DNA of 64,000 nucleotides from JAAZIN01 sp964441025 (GTDB taxonomy: Bacteria > Bacillota > Dethiobacteria > DTU022), in NCBI GenBank assembly GCA_964441025.1, contig CAYTXG010000003.1, positions 62,001-126,000 on the forward strand, written 5' to 3'. The position numbers were made by a program, and so were the translations under genes. Below are positions 16,624 to 25,468 of this stretch, piece after piece (the first letter of the stretch is position 1; every line of letters starts with the position of its first letter). The notes below the pieces were generated by a model, which saw only the letters and a list, made by a program, of their open reading frames with translations, searched no databases and was not told where the DNA came from.

Positions 16624-18117
16624 ATGCTTTACCGCAGTACTCGCGGAGATAATACATGTTACTCCGCAGCCGGAGCGGTGTTGAAAGGACTTGCCGGCGA
16701 CGGCGGTCTTTTTGTTCCAGCGGAGCCGCTGCCTTCAATAGACCTGGAGTCCCTTGCCGGCAAAAACTATCCCGGGCGGGCTGCCGCCGTTACACGCCCC
16801 TTTATGGAGGAATTCTCTGCCGCAGAGATTGCCGCATTCTTCATGAGTGCTTATGGAGGCGCCAATTTCAGACACCCGGCCATTGCGCCCATTCACAAAC
16901 TGGAAAAAGGGCTCTACATCCTGGAACTGTGGCACGGCCCCACCTGCGCCTTTAAAGATATGGCACTGCAATTTTTGCCGCACCTGCTCGCCGGGGCGGC
17001 GGCAAAAACCGGAGAAAGGTCCGCGGCAGTCATCCTTGTCGCCACCTCGGGGGATACGGGCAAGGCCGCCCTCGAAGGTTTCCGCGATGTGCCGGGAACA
17101 CATGTCATTGTTTTCTATCCCCACGAGGGAGTCAGCGAGCTGCAGCGCAGACAGATGTCTACGCAGGAAGGCGGCAATGTCCATGTCGCAGCCGTGCGGG
17201 GCAATTTCGACGATGCCCAGGCCGGGGTAAAATCGCTCTTTGCAGATCGAGCCCTGTCGGTAAAACTGGCCCGCAAGGGTTTCAAATTCACGTCGGCCAA
17301 TTCTATAAACTGGGGCCGCCTGCTGCCCCAGATTGCCTACTACTTTTCTGCCTACGTGGACTTGCAAAACAGCGGAGAGGTCAAGAATGGGGAAAGAATT
17401 AACTTTGTTGTTCCCACCGGCAATTTCGGCAACATCCTGGCTGCTTTTTATGCCGCCCGCATGGGGCTGCCGGTGCACAAGTTGATCTGCGCCACAAACA
17501 GAAACAACGTGCTCAGCGATTTTTTCAATACCGGTCTCTACAACCGGAACCGCCCCTTTTATCGCACCATCTCCCCATCCATGGATATTCTTCTCTCCAG
17601 CAACCTGGAGCGGCTGCTTTTCGAGTTGGCCGGCGGCGATCCCGCCAGGGTTAGGGAGTGGATACGCCTTCTGCAGGAGAAAGGTTCCTTTCGGATTGAA
17701 CCGGAAAGCACCGGTTCCGTCACCGGCATATTCCGCTCCCATTGGGCCGGCGATGACGAGACAACAGCCGCCATTGGGGATACTTACCGGAAATACGGCT
17801 ACCTGCTTGACCCGCACACGGCTGCCGGAAAAGCAGTCTATGACAAGTACCGGGCATCCACCGGTGACACCACCAAAACCGTCATCACCGCCACGGCCAG
17901 CCCCTTTAAATTTGTAGAAAGCGTTGTCCCCGCCGTGCTGCCCGGAAGACGAACCGCCGGCCGATCCGCCTTTGAGATGCTGCCGGTGCTGGCGCAGGCA
18001 GCCAGACTGGAGATCCCCGCACCTCTAAATAATCTGGAGGCGCTGCCGGTACGGCACCGCACTGTTGTCGACAAAGGGGATATTCAAAGGGTCGTGCTGG
18101 ACTATCTGGGCCTGTGA
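16624..18117 (+). CDS. thrC: Threonine synthase
   Basis: PLP enzyme that converts O-phospho-L-homoserine to threonine. 497 residues, the long (yeast/E. coli-like) form. It starts MLYRSTRGDNTCYSAAGAV and carries the PLP lysine in GPTCAFKDMALQF, ATSGDTGKAAL for phosphate binding, and PTGNFGNILAAFYA. The ATG at 16624 (after GGGGGGATCCATC) matches the family N-terminus; the frame is open back to 16462 but that part has no family match. No hom or thrB is adjacent. It lies upstream of codY, a branched-chain amino-acid sensor. Confidence 0.94.
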   Translation: MLYRSTRGDNTCYSAAGAVLKGLAGDGGLFVPAEPLPSIDLESLAGKNYPGRAAAVTRPFMEEFSAAEIAAFFMSAYGGANFRHPAIAPIHKLEKGLYILELWHGPTCAFKDMALQFLPHLLAGAAAKTGERSAAVILVATSGDTGKAALEGFRDVPGTHVIVFYPHEGVSELQRRQMSTQEGGNVHVAAVRGNFDDAQAGVKSLFADRALSVKLARKGFKFTSANSINWGRLLPQIAYYFSAYVDLQNSGEVKNGERINFVVPTGNFGNILAAFYAARMGLPVHKLICATNRNNVLSDFFNTGLYNRNRPFYRTISPSMDILLSSNLERLLFELAGGDPARVREWIRLLQEKGSFRIEPESTGSVTGIFRSHWAGDDETTAAIGDTYRKYGYLLDPHTAAGKAVYDKYRASTGDTTKTVITATASPFKFVESVVPAVLPGRRTAGRSAFEMLPVLAQAARLEIPAPLNNLEALPVRHRTVVDKGDIQRVVLDYLGL

Positions 18118-18178
18118 ACATAACCCATCTACAGAGAAATGATCGGCAGCACGTTCGGGTCCCGCCAGATGCCGGTTG

Positions 18179-18216
18179 CATTTACTTTGTCGACTAGCAT
18201 TTACTTTGTCGACTAG
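18179..18216 (+). repeat. Two tandem copies of a 19-bp unit
   Basis: CATTTACTTTGTCGACTAG occurs twice without a gap (18179-18197 and 18198-18216), followed by the start of a third (CATTTTT). It lies just upstream of the codY promoter and may be an operator or a slippage duplication. Confidence 0.9.
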
Positions 18217-18244
18217 CATTTTTATAATTAAACTTAAAAAGAAT

Positions 18245-18273
18245 TTGATATTTGTTATAGAATCCTGTATATT
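18245..18273 (+). promoter_or_regulatory. Promoter of codY
   Basis: TTGATA (18245-18250), a 17-bp spacer and TATATT (18268-18273), in an AT-rich stretch that contrasts with the GC-rich surroundings. The leader to codY is about 80 nt. Confidence 0.7.
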
Positions 18274-18359
18274 AGGATATTAGGGGAAAGGAACACCCTT
18301 TCTTAAATATTTAAACTCTAGCTACGCAACAACAATATAAGCACAAGGAGACAAGAAGC

Positions 18360-19142
18360 ATGATAACTTCGCCACTTCTAGAAAAATCTCGTCGTATCAA
18401 CCAGCATTTGCAGAAAGATGCCAGCCGGCATGTGGACTTTAACAAGCTGGCTGAAGTCTTGAAAGATCTGGTCCAGGCAAACACCTATATCGCAGACAGC
18501 ACAGGTAAAATCCTGGGGTGGTCCCAACTCTACGACGTAGATTGTGAGCTGCTGTTCGAAGGGGCAGCGGATGATTTATTCTTTACCAAGGAATTTTGCA
18601 GAGACTTTTTGATGAAAGACGACCGGGAGCATATCAATGTTCACCAAAAAAACAAAAGCTGCCTCTTTGTTGAAGGGGAAAAATGCAGCTACAGCAACAG
18701 GTATCTCTCTACAATCCCCATTATCTGGGGGGACAAGCGGCTGGGCACACTATTCCTGGCCCGCTTTGAAAAACCTTTTAACACAGATGACCTTGTACTT
18801 CTGGAAATAAAATCAATTGTCGTCGGAATGGAGATGTATCGCCTGAGCGTAGCAATGAAGAACCGGGAGCTCCGCCAAAGAAACAACGCCAGGCTGGCGC
18901 TGGATACTCTCTCTTATTCCGAATACCAGGCCATCAAAAAGGTCCTTGAAGAGCTGGATGGGGAAAGGGGTTTTCTGGTAGCCAGCAGGATTGCCGACGA
19001 GCTTGGGATCACCCGCTCTGTAATAGTTAACGCCATTCGCAAGTTTGAAAGCGCCGGAGTAATTGAGTCAAGATCGCTGGGCATGAAAGGAACCCATATC
19101 CGGGTGCTGAACACTCACCTGTGGGAGTTTCTGGATAAATAA
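18360..19142 (+). CDS. codY: GTP-sensing pleiotropic repressor CodY
   Basis: Global regulator that binds branched-chain amino acids and GTP and represses nitrogen, transport and sporulation genes in rich medium. 260 residues: an N-terminal GAF domain (about 1-155) and a C-terminal winged helix with the near-invariant stretch ASRIADELGITRSVIVNAI and ESAGVIESRSLGMKGTHI. The ATG at 18360 follows AAGGAGACAAGAAGC. Unlike in Bacillus it is not next to clpQY/hslVU; it is monocistronic with its own promoter and terminator. Confidence 0.96.
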   Translation: MITSPLLEKSRRINQHLQKDASRHVDFNKLAEVLKDLVQANTYIADSTGKILGWSQLYDVDCELLFEGAADDLFFTKEFCRDFLMKDDREHINVHQKNKSCLFVEGEKCSYSNRYLSTIPIIWGDKRLGTLFLARFEKPFNTDDLVLLEIKSIVVGMEMYRLSVAMKNRELRQRNNARLALDTLSYSEYQAIKKVLEELDGERGFLVASRIADELGITRSVIVNAIRKFESAGVIESRSLGMKGTHIRVLNTHLWEFLDK

Positions 19143-19187
19143 GCATGGAACATGGCAGTGTATTTTTAAATAAGCGCCAATAAATAT

Positions 19188-19229
19188 CCCCGGGCCCGGT
19201 TCAGCATCCGGACCCGGGGTTCTTTTTTG
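19188..19229 (+). terminator. Terminator of codY
   Basis: CCCCGGG...CCCGGGG stem (19188-19219) followed by TTCTTTTTTG. Confidence 0.85.
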
Positions 19230-19296
19230 TAATAAACCATGAAGTTGTCAAGATAAATACATCTGTTTTTTTGGGCAAGGCTGGATAAAATGTACA

Positions 19297-19324
19297 GGGC
19301 CCCCCTGCAATAACAGGGAGGCCC
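19297..19324 (-). terminator. Hairpin 3' of the LysM gene
   Basis: An 11-bp stem with one mismatch (GGGCCCCCCTG / CAGGGAGGCCC) and a 6-nt loop, downstream of the LysM gene on the minus strand. The T-run is weak, so the terminator call is moderate. Confidence 0.45.
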
Positions 19325-19353
19325 CGGAACAAGAGCCGGCCGCTAAGCAAGCT

Positions 19354-20439
19354 TCACACATCGGAAGACGACGGACAGGGCACGCAAAGCACGTCGCAGG
19401 GTTTGAGCACTTTCAGATTGGTGATCTGCGGATTGGCGGTTGCAAGGGCATCCACGGAGACACCGTACCTCTGCGCAATGGTAAACATGGTATCGCCAGC
19501 CACAACTGTGTAGCGCCCCTTGAAACCGGGCGGACAGGACACCGGCTCCCGGCATGTTGGAGGCGGCGGCCCACCACCGGGCACACAGAGCACATCACAG
19601 GGGAAAATCTGGCTGGGATCACTGATCTGCGGATTGGCAGCCGCAAGGGCGTCCACAGAGACACCGTACCTCTGCGCAATGGTAAACATGGTATCGCCAG
19701 CCACAACTGTGTAGCGCCCCTTGAAACCGGGCGGACAGGACACCGGCTCCCGGCATGTTGGAGGCGGCGGCCCACCACCGGGCACACAGAGCACATCACA
19801 GGGGAAAATCTGGCTGGGATCACTGATCTGCGGATTGGCAGCCGCAAGGGCGTCCACAGAGACACCGTACCTCTGCGCAATGGTAAACATGGTATCGCCA
19901 GCCACAACTGTGTAGCGCCCCTTGAAACCGGGCGGACAGGACACCGGCTCCCGGCATGTTGGAGGCGGCGGCCCACCACCGGGCACACAGAGCACATCAC
20001 AGGGGAAAATCTGGCTGGGATCACTGATCTGCGGATTGGCGGCTATCAGCGCATCAAGAGAGACCCCGAAACGCTGTGCAATAAAGTACATGGTATCGCC
20101 CGCCACAACTGTGTAGCGCCCCATAAAACCGGGCGGGCAGCGATCCGGTTTCCGGCATGCAGTTGACGGCGGTCCGCCGGGAACACAGAGCACATCGCCG
20201 GGATAAATCAGGCCAGGATCGCTGATCTGCGGATTGGCGGCTATCAGCGCATCAAGAGAGACCCCGAAACGCTGTGCAATAAAAAACATGGTGTCACCGG
20301 GGACAACGGTGTAACGGCCCTGGAAACCGGGCGGGCAAAAAGCCGGATGCCGCCCCCCTCCTTTAGGCTTTATACCTGTAAATGAAATAGAGGCTTCGCC
20401 GGAGCCCGGAAAGGAACCGCTGCTGTAATGTCTGACCAT
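19354..20439 (-). CDS. Five-LysM repeat protein, probable spore or wall surface protein
   Basis: 361 residues with five LysM peptidoglycan-binding domains at about 41-87, 107-153, 174-220, 241-287 and 308-354. Each contains GRYTVVxGDTMxxIAQRxGVS and ends DVLCVP. The linkers are Pro/Gly/Cys rich (GGGPPPPTCREPVSCPPGF), with paired cysteines that could form disulfides. There is no catalytic domain and no classical signal peptide, which fits SafA-like spore proteins assembled from the mother cell. The ribosome site AAAGGAGGTCTTGCCTC is strong. The gene body is built of near-identical 201-bp units. Confidence 0.85.
   Translation of the reverse strand: MVRHYSSGSFPGSGEASISFTGIKPKGGGRHPAFCPPGFQGRYTVVPGDTMFFIAQRFGVSLDALIAANPQISDPGLIYPGDVLCVPGGPPSTACRKPDRCPPGFMGRYTVVAGDTMYFIAQRFGVSLDALIAANPQISDPSQIFPCDVLCVPGGGPPPPTCREPVSCPPGFKGRYTVVAGDTMFTIAQRYGVSVDALAAANPQISDPSQIFPCDVLCVPGGGPPPPTCREPVSCPPGFKGRYTVVAGDTMFTIAQRYGVSVDALAAANPQISDPSQIFPCDVLCVPGGGPPPPTCREPVSCPPGFKGRYTVVAGDTMFTIAQRYGVSVDALATANPQITNLKVLKPCDVLCVPCPSSSDV
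19520..20040 (-). repeat. 201-bp tandem repeats inside the LysM gene
   Basis: Successive units begin at about 19520, 19721 and 19922 with exact 201-bp (67-codon) spacing. The first two units appear identical in nucleotide sequence and the third stays identical to about 20040. Synonymous sites are also identical, so the copies are recent or kept uniform by recombination. Each unit encodes one LysM domain plus linker. Confidence 0.93.
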
Positions 20440-20524
20440 GAGGCAAGACCTCCTTTCTAGATGATGCTGAGTGAAGGGGGTAAACGGAAACGTGCAGCAG
20501 CTCTTCTTACCCGCTCACCCGGTA

Positions 20525-20552
20525 TATTATATGCGCCGCTACAGTAACGGTT
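20525..20552 (-). promoter_or_regulatory. Possible sporulation-sigma promoter of LysM gene
   Basis: Minus-strand CATATAATA (20525-20533) fits the -10 of sigma-K/sigma-E promoters (CATAnnnTA), with AACC at 20549-20552 as a candidate -35. The spacer of 15 bp is 1-2 bp shorter than usual. It lies about 85 bp before the LysM start. Confidence 0.35.
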
Positions 20553-20665
20553 AATGAATTGACGGGAACGGCCCTACCGTCTAATGGTGGACCGCTCCCG
20601 TTGCCAGCGGCGGGGGCGGGGGCGCCGGCAACCCCCGTGGGCCTGCCTTCAAGAAGTAAAATCAG

Positions 20666-21607
20666 TTAGAGGTATACCTTCCCGGTAGCGGTGATCTCCA
20701 CCAGGCTGTGGGTAAATGAGGCGCCGGTCAGTTCGCCGCCGGATATCTCCAGGAAAATTTCGGTTATGTCGGGCCCCCCCAGGCCAAAGGAGCCGCCGGA
20801 TTCCAATTTCAGATTGACTATCCCCTCCTGCAAGGCCTGCCGCTGCGCCAGTTCACCCGAAAAAAACAGGGCCGCCCCGAGGGCGATGCTACCTGTGCCG
20901 CAGGCGGGTTCATAGTAGTCCTGCGGTATGCAGTGGGGGAAGAAAACCCGCAGGTCACCCGATCTTTCAGGATTCCAGTCATACAGCGTAAAGTAATAAT
21001 CCCGTGCGCCTGTTTTTTTATGAAATTCATTCTGGATTTCGCTGAGCAGTTCTTTTGTGAAAGCATCCCAGTTTGCAAAATCTACGCCCGGATGGGCTGC
21101 CCTGATCCTGTCGGCATTGGCTACCAGAACCACCCCGACCTGGTATATTTCTACACCACGCAGCTTCCAGGATTGGACGCCTTTCTCCCGGCATTCGCTG
21201 AGAAAAGCACGCATATCGGTAACGGTGCGCAGAACCCTGTTCCCCAGGGTGTGGATTTCCAGACCGGTTAAACCGGCATCCGTTTCCACGTCTATCCCGG
21301 TGAGAGGATCTCCGATCTTGATCCCGAAATGATCCCCCACATCTGTCTCTACCAGGGCTTTGCCCAGAACCTGGGTCATCCCCCCGCAGGCGCTGATAAA
21401 GGAGGGCAGCGTCGGCTCGCTGATCTTCACCTTCAGCGCGGCTTCACCGGCTGAAGGGTAGAGAATGCCGCCCTCATGACACCAGAGATGATTGGGGCCC
21501 AATGCCTTCACTGAAAGCTCGAGCTCCCTGCCGGGGGGCAGCTGCTCCCCATAAAGAAGAAGAATGGTATTCCCACCCATATGGCCTTTGACAAAATCTA
21601 GCTGCAC
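20666..21607 (-). CDS. DapF-superfamily racemase/epimerase, function unknown
   Basis: 313 residues with the diaminopimelate-epimerase double fold: FVKGHMGGNT at the N-terminus, a first catalytic Cys in ISACGGMTQ (C74) and a second in YEPACGTGSIALG (C236). Both cysteines of the PLP-independent two-base mechanism are present. The sequence around them differs from true DapF (for example SACGGM instead of NxCGNG), so the substrate may be another amino acid. The GTG start at 21607 has GGAGG 7 nt upstream. It ends a minus-strand run downstream of nagB. Confidence 0.75.
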   Translation of the reverse strand: MQLDFVKGHMGGNTILLLYGEQLPPGRELELSVKALGPNHLWCHEGGILYPSAGEAALKVKISEPTLPSFISACGGMTQVLGKALVETDVGDHFGIKIGDPLTGIDVETDAGLTGLEIHTLGNRVLRTVTDMRAFLSECREKGVQSWKLRGVEIYQVGVVLVANADRIRAAHPGVDFANWDAFTKELLSEIQNEFHKKTGARDYYFTLYDWNPERSGDLRVFFPHCIPQDYYEPACGTGSIALGAALFFSGELAQRQALQEGIVNLKLESGGSFGLGGPDITEIFLEISGGELTGASFTHSLVEITATGKVYL

Positions 21608-21755
21608 AATTACGCCTCCCCTCTATTTCCCCTATTGGCAAGGTCCCGACTATTTTAAGCGCTTTTTAACCCTGGACTTAAACCGTTGTATCCCGGGGCT
21701 GCAAGCAGCCTGCGGGTTTCGGGGTTACCTGCGAAGATCCAGGCGGGCGGGCAGG

Positions 21756-22541
21756 CTATCCTGGGCGCAGCAAAGGAGCATGTTGTGGAGCGCACCGGCC
21801 GGCAAGATACCGCCCTGCCCCCCGGTCCACCATCACTGTAACCCGGGGATGGGCCTGCAGCAGCGAGGCGGGCACCGCGGTGGTAAGCGGCCCCCTGACG
21901 GTCTCCCAGATTGCCGCGGCCTTATTCCCGCCCGATGCCAGGAGCAGAATACAGCGCGCTTTCATGATCGTCCCCAGGCCCATGGTCAGCGCCATGCGAG
22001 GCACATCGGCGGTTTTCTCAAAAAAGCGGCTGTTGGCGGTAATGGTCTCCCCTGATAGATCGGCCAGGTGGGTTTTCGCCTGCAGCCTTTCACCGGGCTC
22101 GTTAAAACCGATATGGCCGTTAACGCCGATACCCAAAACCTGCAAATCGATCCCGCCGGCCCGCCTGATTCTCTGTTCGTAACGGAGGCATTCCTCCGCC
22201 GCATCATCGGGATCCCCTTTCAAAATATGTGCCCTGGCGGCACTTATCCCCGCGGGCTCCCAGAAGTGACGCTGCATGAATTGGTAGTAACTCTGCGGGT
22301 TCTCCCTGGTAATCGGATAATACTCATCCAGGTTGAAGGTAGTAACCCTGCCGAAATTTACATGGCCATGTTGCACCATTTCGATTAGATCGCGGTAAAG
22401 ACCCAGCGGAGTTGAGCCGGTGGCCAGCCCGAGAACTGCCGCCGGATTCGAGCAAACCGTTTTCGCCACAAGCATGGCTGCCTGCCTGCTCAATGATTCA
22501 TAGTCGCGCAGGATGATCAATTTAATGGGGATCACTTCCAT
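21756..22541 (-). CDS. nagB: Glucosamine-6-phosphate deaminase
   Basis: Converts glucosamine-6-phosphate to fructose-6-phosphate and ammonia. 261 residues. Motifs LGLATGSTPLGLY, FNLDEYYP (catalytic Asp), VLGIGVNGHIGFNEPG (catalytic His) and the C-terminal SLLQAHPRVTVMVD are all seen. The start is uncertain: family members begin MKLIIL, and here the corresponding codon is ATT (IKLIIL), with the ATG 6 codons upstream and only a weak ribosome site. No nagA is adjacent. Confidence 0.93.
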   Translation of the reverse strand: MEVIPIKLIILRDYESLSRQAAMLVAKTVCSNPAAVLGLATGSTPLGLYRDLIEMVQHGHVNFGRVTTFNLDEYYPITRENPQSYYQFMQRHFWEPAGISAARAHILKGDPDDAAEECLRYEQRIRRAGGIDLQVLGIGVNGHIGFNEPGERLQAKTHLADLSGETITANSRFFEKTADVPRMALTMGLGTIMKARCILLLASGGNKAAAIWETVRGPLTTAVPASLLQAHPRVTVMVDRGAGRYLAGRCAPQHAPLLRPG

Positions 22542-22660
22542 CCATCCGGTATTGGCAATGCAACCCCGGCACCTGTGGGGTTTTTTAGATCCATCTATCC
22601 CCTTTTCAAAGGGACACCTGGATGCTGGAAACAGGGGCCGCAGAGCTCTTGCCCCTGATT

Positions 22661-22692
22661 TTCCAACCTCCGACTTCCAACCTCTAACCTCT
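22661..22692 (-). repeat. AGGTTGGA-type dispersed repeat, copy 2
   Basis: Minus-strand AGAGGTTAGAGGTTGGAAG followed by TCGGAGGTTGGAA. It matches the copy at 10582-10614 in its AGGTTGGA and GTCGGA units. Its first bases encode the last residues (RG) and the TAG stop of the amidinohydrolase gene. Confidence 0.7.
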
Positions 22693-23559
22693 GATCAGCG
22701 GCCTGGTCAGGCAGGTGGGCCCACCGCCGCCTTTCAGCGAGATTTCTTCGCCGGGATAAGTATAAACCTCGGCCCCTGCCTTTTCCAACGCTTTCCTGGT
22801 GCGCGGATTGCCTTCAATCATGATGCACTTGCGGGGCTCGAAAGCCAAAACATTGCAGGCAAAGCTTTCGTACTCTTCAGGCGGCACCTCGATGAGCCTG
22901 ATCCCCCTTTCCAGCAGATTGCTGCGGAAGGGCACAATCATCAGGGGTGAAAACACCACCGCCAGATCAGAATCTATGGGACTGATGATACTCATAAGAT
23001 GCAGGCATTCCTCGGGGCCGTTCCCGTGCGGCAGGGGCACTTCGATAATTTCATCCACCAGCCCTTTGGTCAGCTCCCGGAACTGGCGCACACCTTCGCG
23101 GTTGGTCCGGTAACTGAGACCTACAGCCAGGGTTTTCTCATCGAGCCAGAGAAAATCGCCGCCCTCCGCTGTCCCGGGGGCAGTAATGGAACCGAGAATG
23201 GGAGCGCCTTTTTCTTTAAGAAACCCGCCGATGACCTCCGCTTCAACGCGGCGCTGTTCCTTGCCCATATTCAAAAGGACAGCGCCCCCTCTGGTAATCA
23301 CCACCGGATCGCGGGGATAGAGTGAATCGGGCGAGACCCTTTCGCTCCCGGGCAGTTCAATGACAGTATCAACATGTTCTTTCAGCAGCCCCACGAAAGA
23401 TTCATATTCCGCTTCTGCTTTTTTAAAATCGGGGCGGGCCGGATAGTAAAGTTTGCGCCACCAGGAATCGATATGCTCCTGGCCCAACCAGGCGCTGCGC
23501 ACAGGCTTCACCAGCACGCTTTCGATTTTAGCAATCTCCGATTGACCGTCAAGTTTCAA
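22684..23559 (-). CDS. Dimethylargininase/arginine deiminase-family hydrolase
   Basis: Amidinotransferase-fold enzyme acting on guanidino groups; by size (291 residues) and motifs closest to DDAH-like hydrolases. Visible are DSLYPRDPVVI, GTAEGGDFLWLDE, the catalytic His region ECLHLMSII and the terminal nucleophile Cys in GGGGPTCLTRPL. Arginine deiminases are longer (about 400 residues) and no arcBC is near. The start is TTG at 23559, preceded by GGGGGAGA. The stop codon lies in a dispersed repeat. Confidence 0.85.
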   Translation of the reverse strand: MKLDGQSEIAKIESVLVKPVRSAWLGQEHIDSWWRKLYYPARPDFKKAEAEYESFVGLLKEHVDTVIELPGSERVSPDSLYPRDPVVITRGGAVLLNMGKEQRRVEAEVIGGFLKEKGAPILGSITAPGTAEGGDFLWLDEKTLAVGLSYRTNREGVRQFRELTKGLVDEIIEVPLPHGNGPEECLHLMSIISPIDSDLAVVFSPLMIVPFRSNLLERGIRLIEVPPEEYESFACNVLAFEPRKCIMIEGNPRTRKALEKAGAEVYTYPGEEISLKGGGGPTCLTRPLIRG

Positions 23560-23852
23560 GAACGACTCTCCCCCATTCTTTTAATCTGCTTCAGCCGTGG
23601 TAACCGGGCGAAAGGGTCCCTTTCACCTCGCCCGTTAACATAGACTCACCATCCCTTTACACCGGCCTAAAGAGCTGTCATGATATTTCACCCTCCGGTG
23701 TTTCCAAAACATCAAATGCAACCTGATCTGCTTTTAGTTTAGCATTTTTGCCCTCCTTTTAACACCCTGTCAGATATTTTTATCCACAGACCCGGGTCAG
23801 CTTACATATTTTCCTGATATAGATAGAGAATAAAAAGCGGGAAGGTGAGATC

Positions 23853-25466
23853 TTGCTTAACTGGATTATAGAGAAGTTCAGTCGAGGCAGAAGAGTCTTG
23901 ACGCGTGATGCCGAAAAGGATCTCAGCGAGCTCATGTCAGAATCGGCGCAGAAAAAACTGGGCGGAAATCTCGAAGCCAACCTGAAAGCAATAAATGAGG
24001 CCGGCGGCTCAAGCTTTGATCTCATCACCCGCCGCTTCAGGGCCGGAGGGCTGCCAGCGGCGCTGATCTACCTGGAAGGGCTCATCGACAGAAGATCGGC
24101 GGAAGAAGTTGTCCGCAACCTGATTATCGAGGCAGAAAAACTGAAGGTCGCCCTGAAAAAAGGGCAGGGGCTGAAAATTGCCCGGGAGCAGCTGCTTACA
24201 TCCGATCAGGTAAACCCGGCGAAAAATATCGCCGACCTTTTCTCCGGTATGGCTCGCGGCGCCGCCGCCGTCATGCTGGAGGGCAATGCCGGGGCCCTGC
24301 TCTGCGACACCAGGGAGCCTCAAACCAGGCCCGTCAGCGAACCGGCAAATGAGTCCGCCCTGCGCGGGCCGCGAGACGGCTTCATCGAAGGCCTGCGGAC
24401 GAACAGCTCCCTCATCCGGCTGCGCCTGCCCATCCCCCAGCTCTGGATGGAGTCCATGACCCTGGGCCGGCTCAGCCAAACAGAGGTTGCCCTGGTTTAT
24501 ATCAAGGGGCTGGCCAAAGAGAAACTGGTCCGCGAAGCGCGATCCAGGCTGCAGCAGATCGATATAGACGCCGTCCTCGGCACAGGCTATATCGAGGATT
24601 TTATCAAAGACAATCCCTATACCCTGTTCCCCCTGGCCTACAATACCGAGAGGCCGGATAAGGTCATCACTTCACTGCTGGAGGGCCGGGTGGCAATCCT
24701 GGTGGATGGGACCCCCTTCGCCCTCATCGTCCCCACCGAGCTGAACATGCTCATGCAGGCCCCTGATGATTACTTTGAGCTGCAACCCATAGCCGTGTTC
24801 ATCCGGCTGCTGCGCTATGCCGCCCTGGTTGTTTCTCTAAATTTGCCCGGTATTTACGTTGCGGTGGTCACATTTCATCCCGAACTGCTGCCCACGGATC
24901 TCTTTATGCGCATCAGCAGCTCCCGCGAGGGGGTCCCCTTCCCGGTGATTGCCGAGATGCTGCTCCTGGAGGTCATTTTTGAAATGCTCCGTGAGGCGGG
25001 GCTCCGCCTGCCGCCTGCCATCGGCCCGGCCATCAGCATCGTCGGAGCGCTGATTCTGGGGCAAGCCGCCATCCAGGCCGGCCTGGTCTCGCCGGGCGTG
25101 GTCATCATCGTGGCGCTGACCGCCATCACCGGTTTCACCATCCCCGCGTTTTCTCTGGGGGCCTCCTTTCGGCTGCTCCGCTTCATCTTCACCATCTCCG
25201 GAGCTACCTTTGGACTCTTCGGGCTGCAGTTCATTTTGCTGCTCACCGTGATCCATCTCTGCAGCCTGCGCTCCTTCGGCATGCCTATCCTCAGTCCCTT
25301 TGCCCCCCTGGTTGTATCCGATCTCAAGGACTCCATCTTCACCGCCTGGTGGTGGGGCATGCAGGCCCGGCCCAGGCTTACCGGCGGACGCGAACCGCTG
25401 CGCCAGCCGGCGGGGCAAAAACCGCAGCCCGGACAGGATCCCGAAGAGCCTCCGGGAGAAAACTAA
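23853..25466 (+). CDS. Spore germination protein, GerA family (A subunit)
   Basis: A subunit of a nutrient germinant receptor in the spore inner membrane; structural work shows this family forms ligand-gated ion channels. 537 residues: a hydrophilic N-terminal domain (1-300) with FDLITRRF and LPIPQLWMESMTLG, then membrane segments (about 300-480, including YAALVVSLNLPGIYVAVVTF and PAISIVGALILGQAAIQAGL), and a Pro-rich tail. The start is TTG at 23853 after GGAAGGTGAGATC. First gene of a gerA-B-C-D operon; the B-gene ATG lies 2 bp past its stop. Confidence 0.94.
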   Translation: MLNWIIEKFSRGRRVLTRDAEKDLSELMSESAQKKLGGNLEANLKAINEAGGSSFDLITRRFRAGGLPAALIYLEGLIDRRSAEEVVRNLIIEAEKLKVALKKGQGLKIAREQLLTSDQVNPAKNIADLFSGMARGAAAVMLEGNAGALLCDTREPQTRPVSEPANESALRGPRDGFIEGLRTNSSLIRLRLPIPQLWMESMTLGRLSQTEVALVYIKGLAKEKLVREARSRLQQIDIDAVLGTGYIEDFIKDNPYTLFPLAYNTERPDKVITSLLEGRVAILVDGTPFALIVPTELNMLMQAPDDYFELQPIAVFIRLLRYAALVVSLNLPGIYVAVVTFHPELLPTDLFMRISSSREGVPFPVIAEMLLLEVIFEMLREAGLRLPPAIGPAISIVGALILGQAAIQAGLVSPGVVIIVALTAITGFTIPAFSLGASFRLLRFIFTISGATFGLFGLQFILLLTVIHLCSLRSFGMPILSPFAPLVVSDLKDSIFTAWWWGMQARPRLTGGREPLRQPAGQKPQPGQDPEEPPGEN

Positions 25467-25468
25467 AA

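Noticed and set aside
16735..17817. 360-codon minus-strand frame opposite thrC
   Set aside because: The plus strand encodes threonine synthase with PLP motifs; the antisense frame has no family features.
19413..20024. Second minus-strand repeat frame within the LysM gene
   Set aside because: A frame-shifted shadow of the 201-bp repeats; the other frame gives proper LysM domains and a good start.
19520..20116. CRISPR-like array
   Set aside because: The repeats are 201 bp, in frame and coding; there are no short repeats with unique spacers and no cas genes.
24009..25418. Antisense frames opposite gerA
   Set aside because: Gln/Asp/Gly-rich composition typical of antisense to membrane proteins; gerA is unambiguous.
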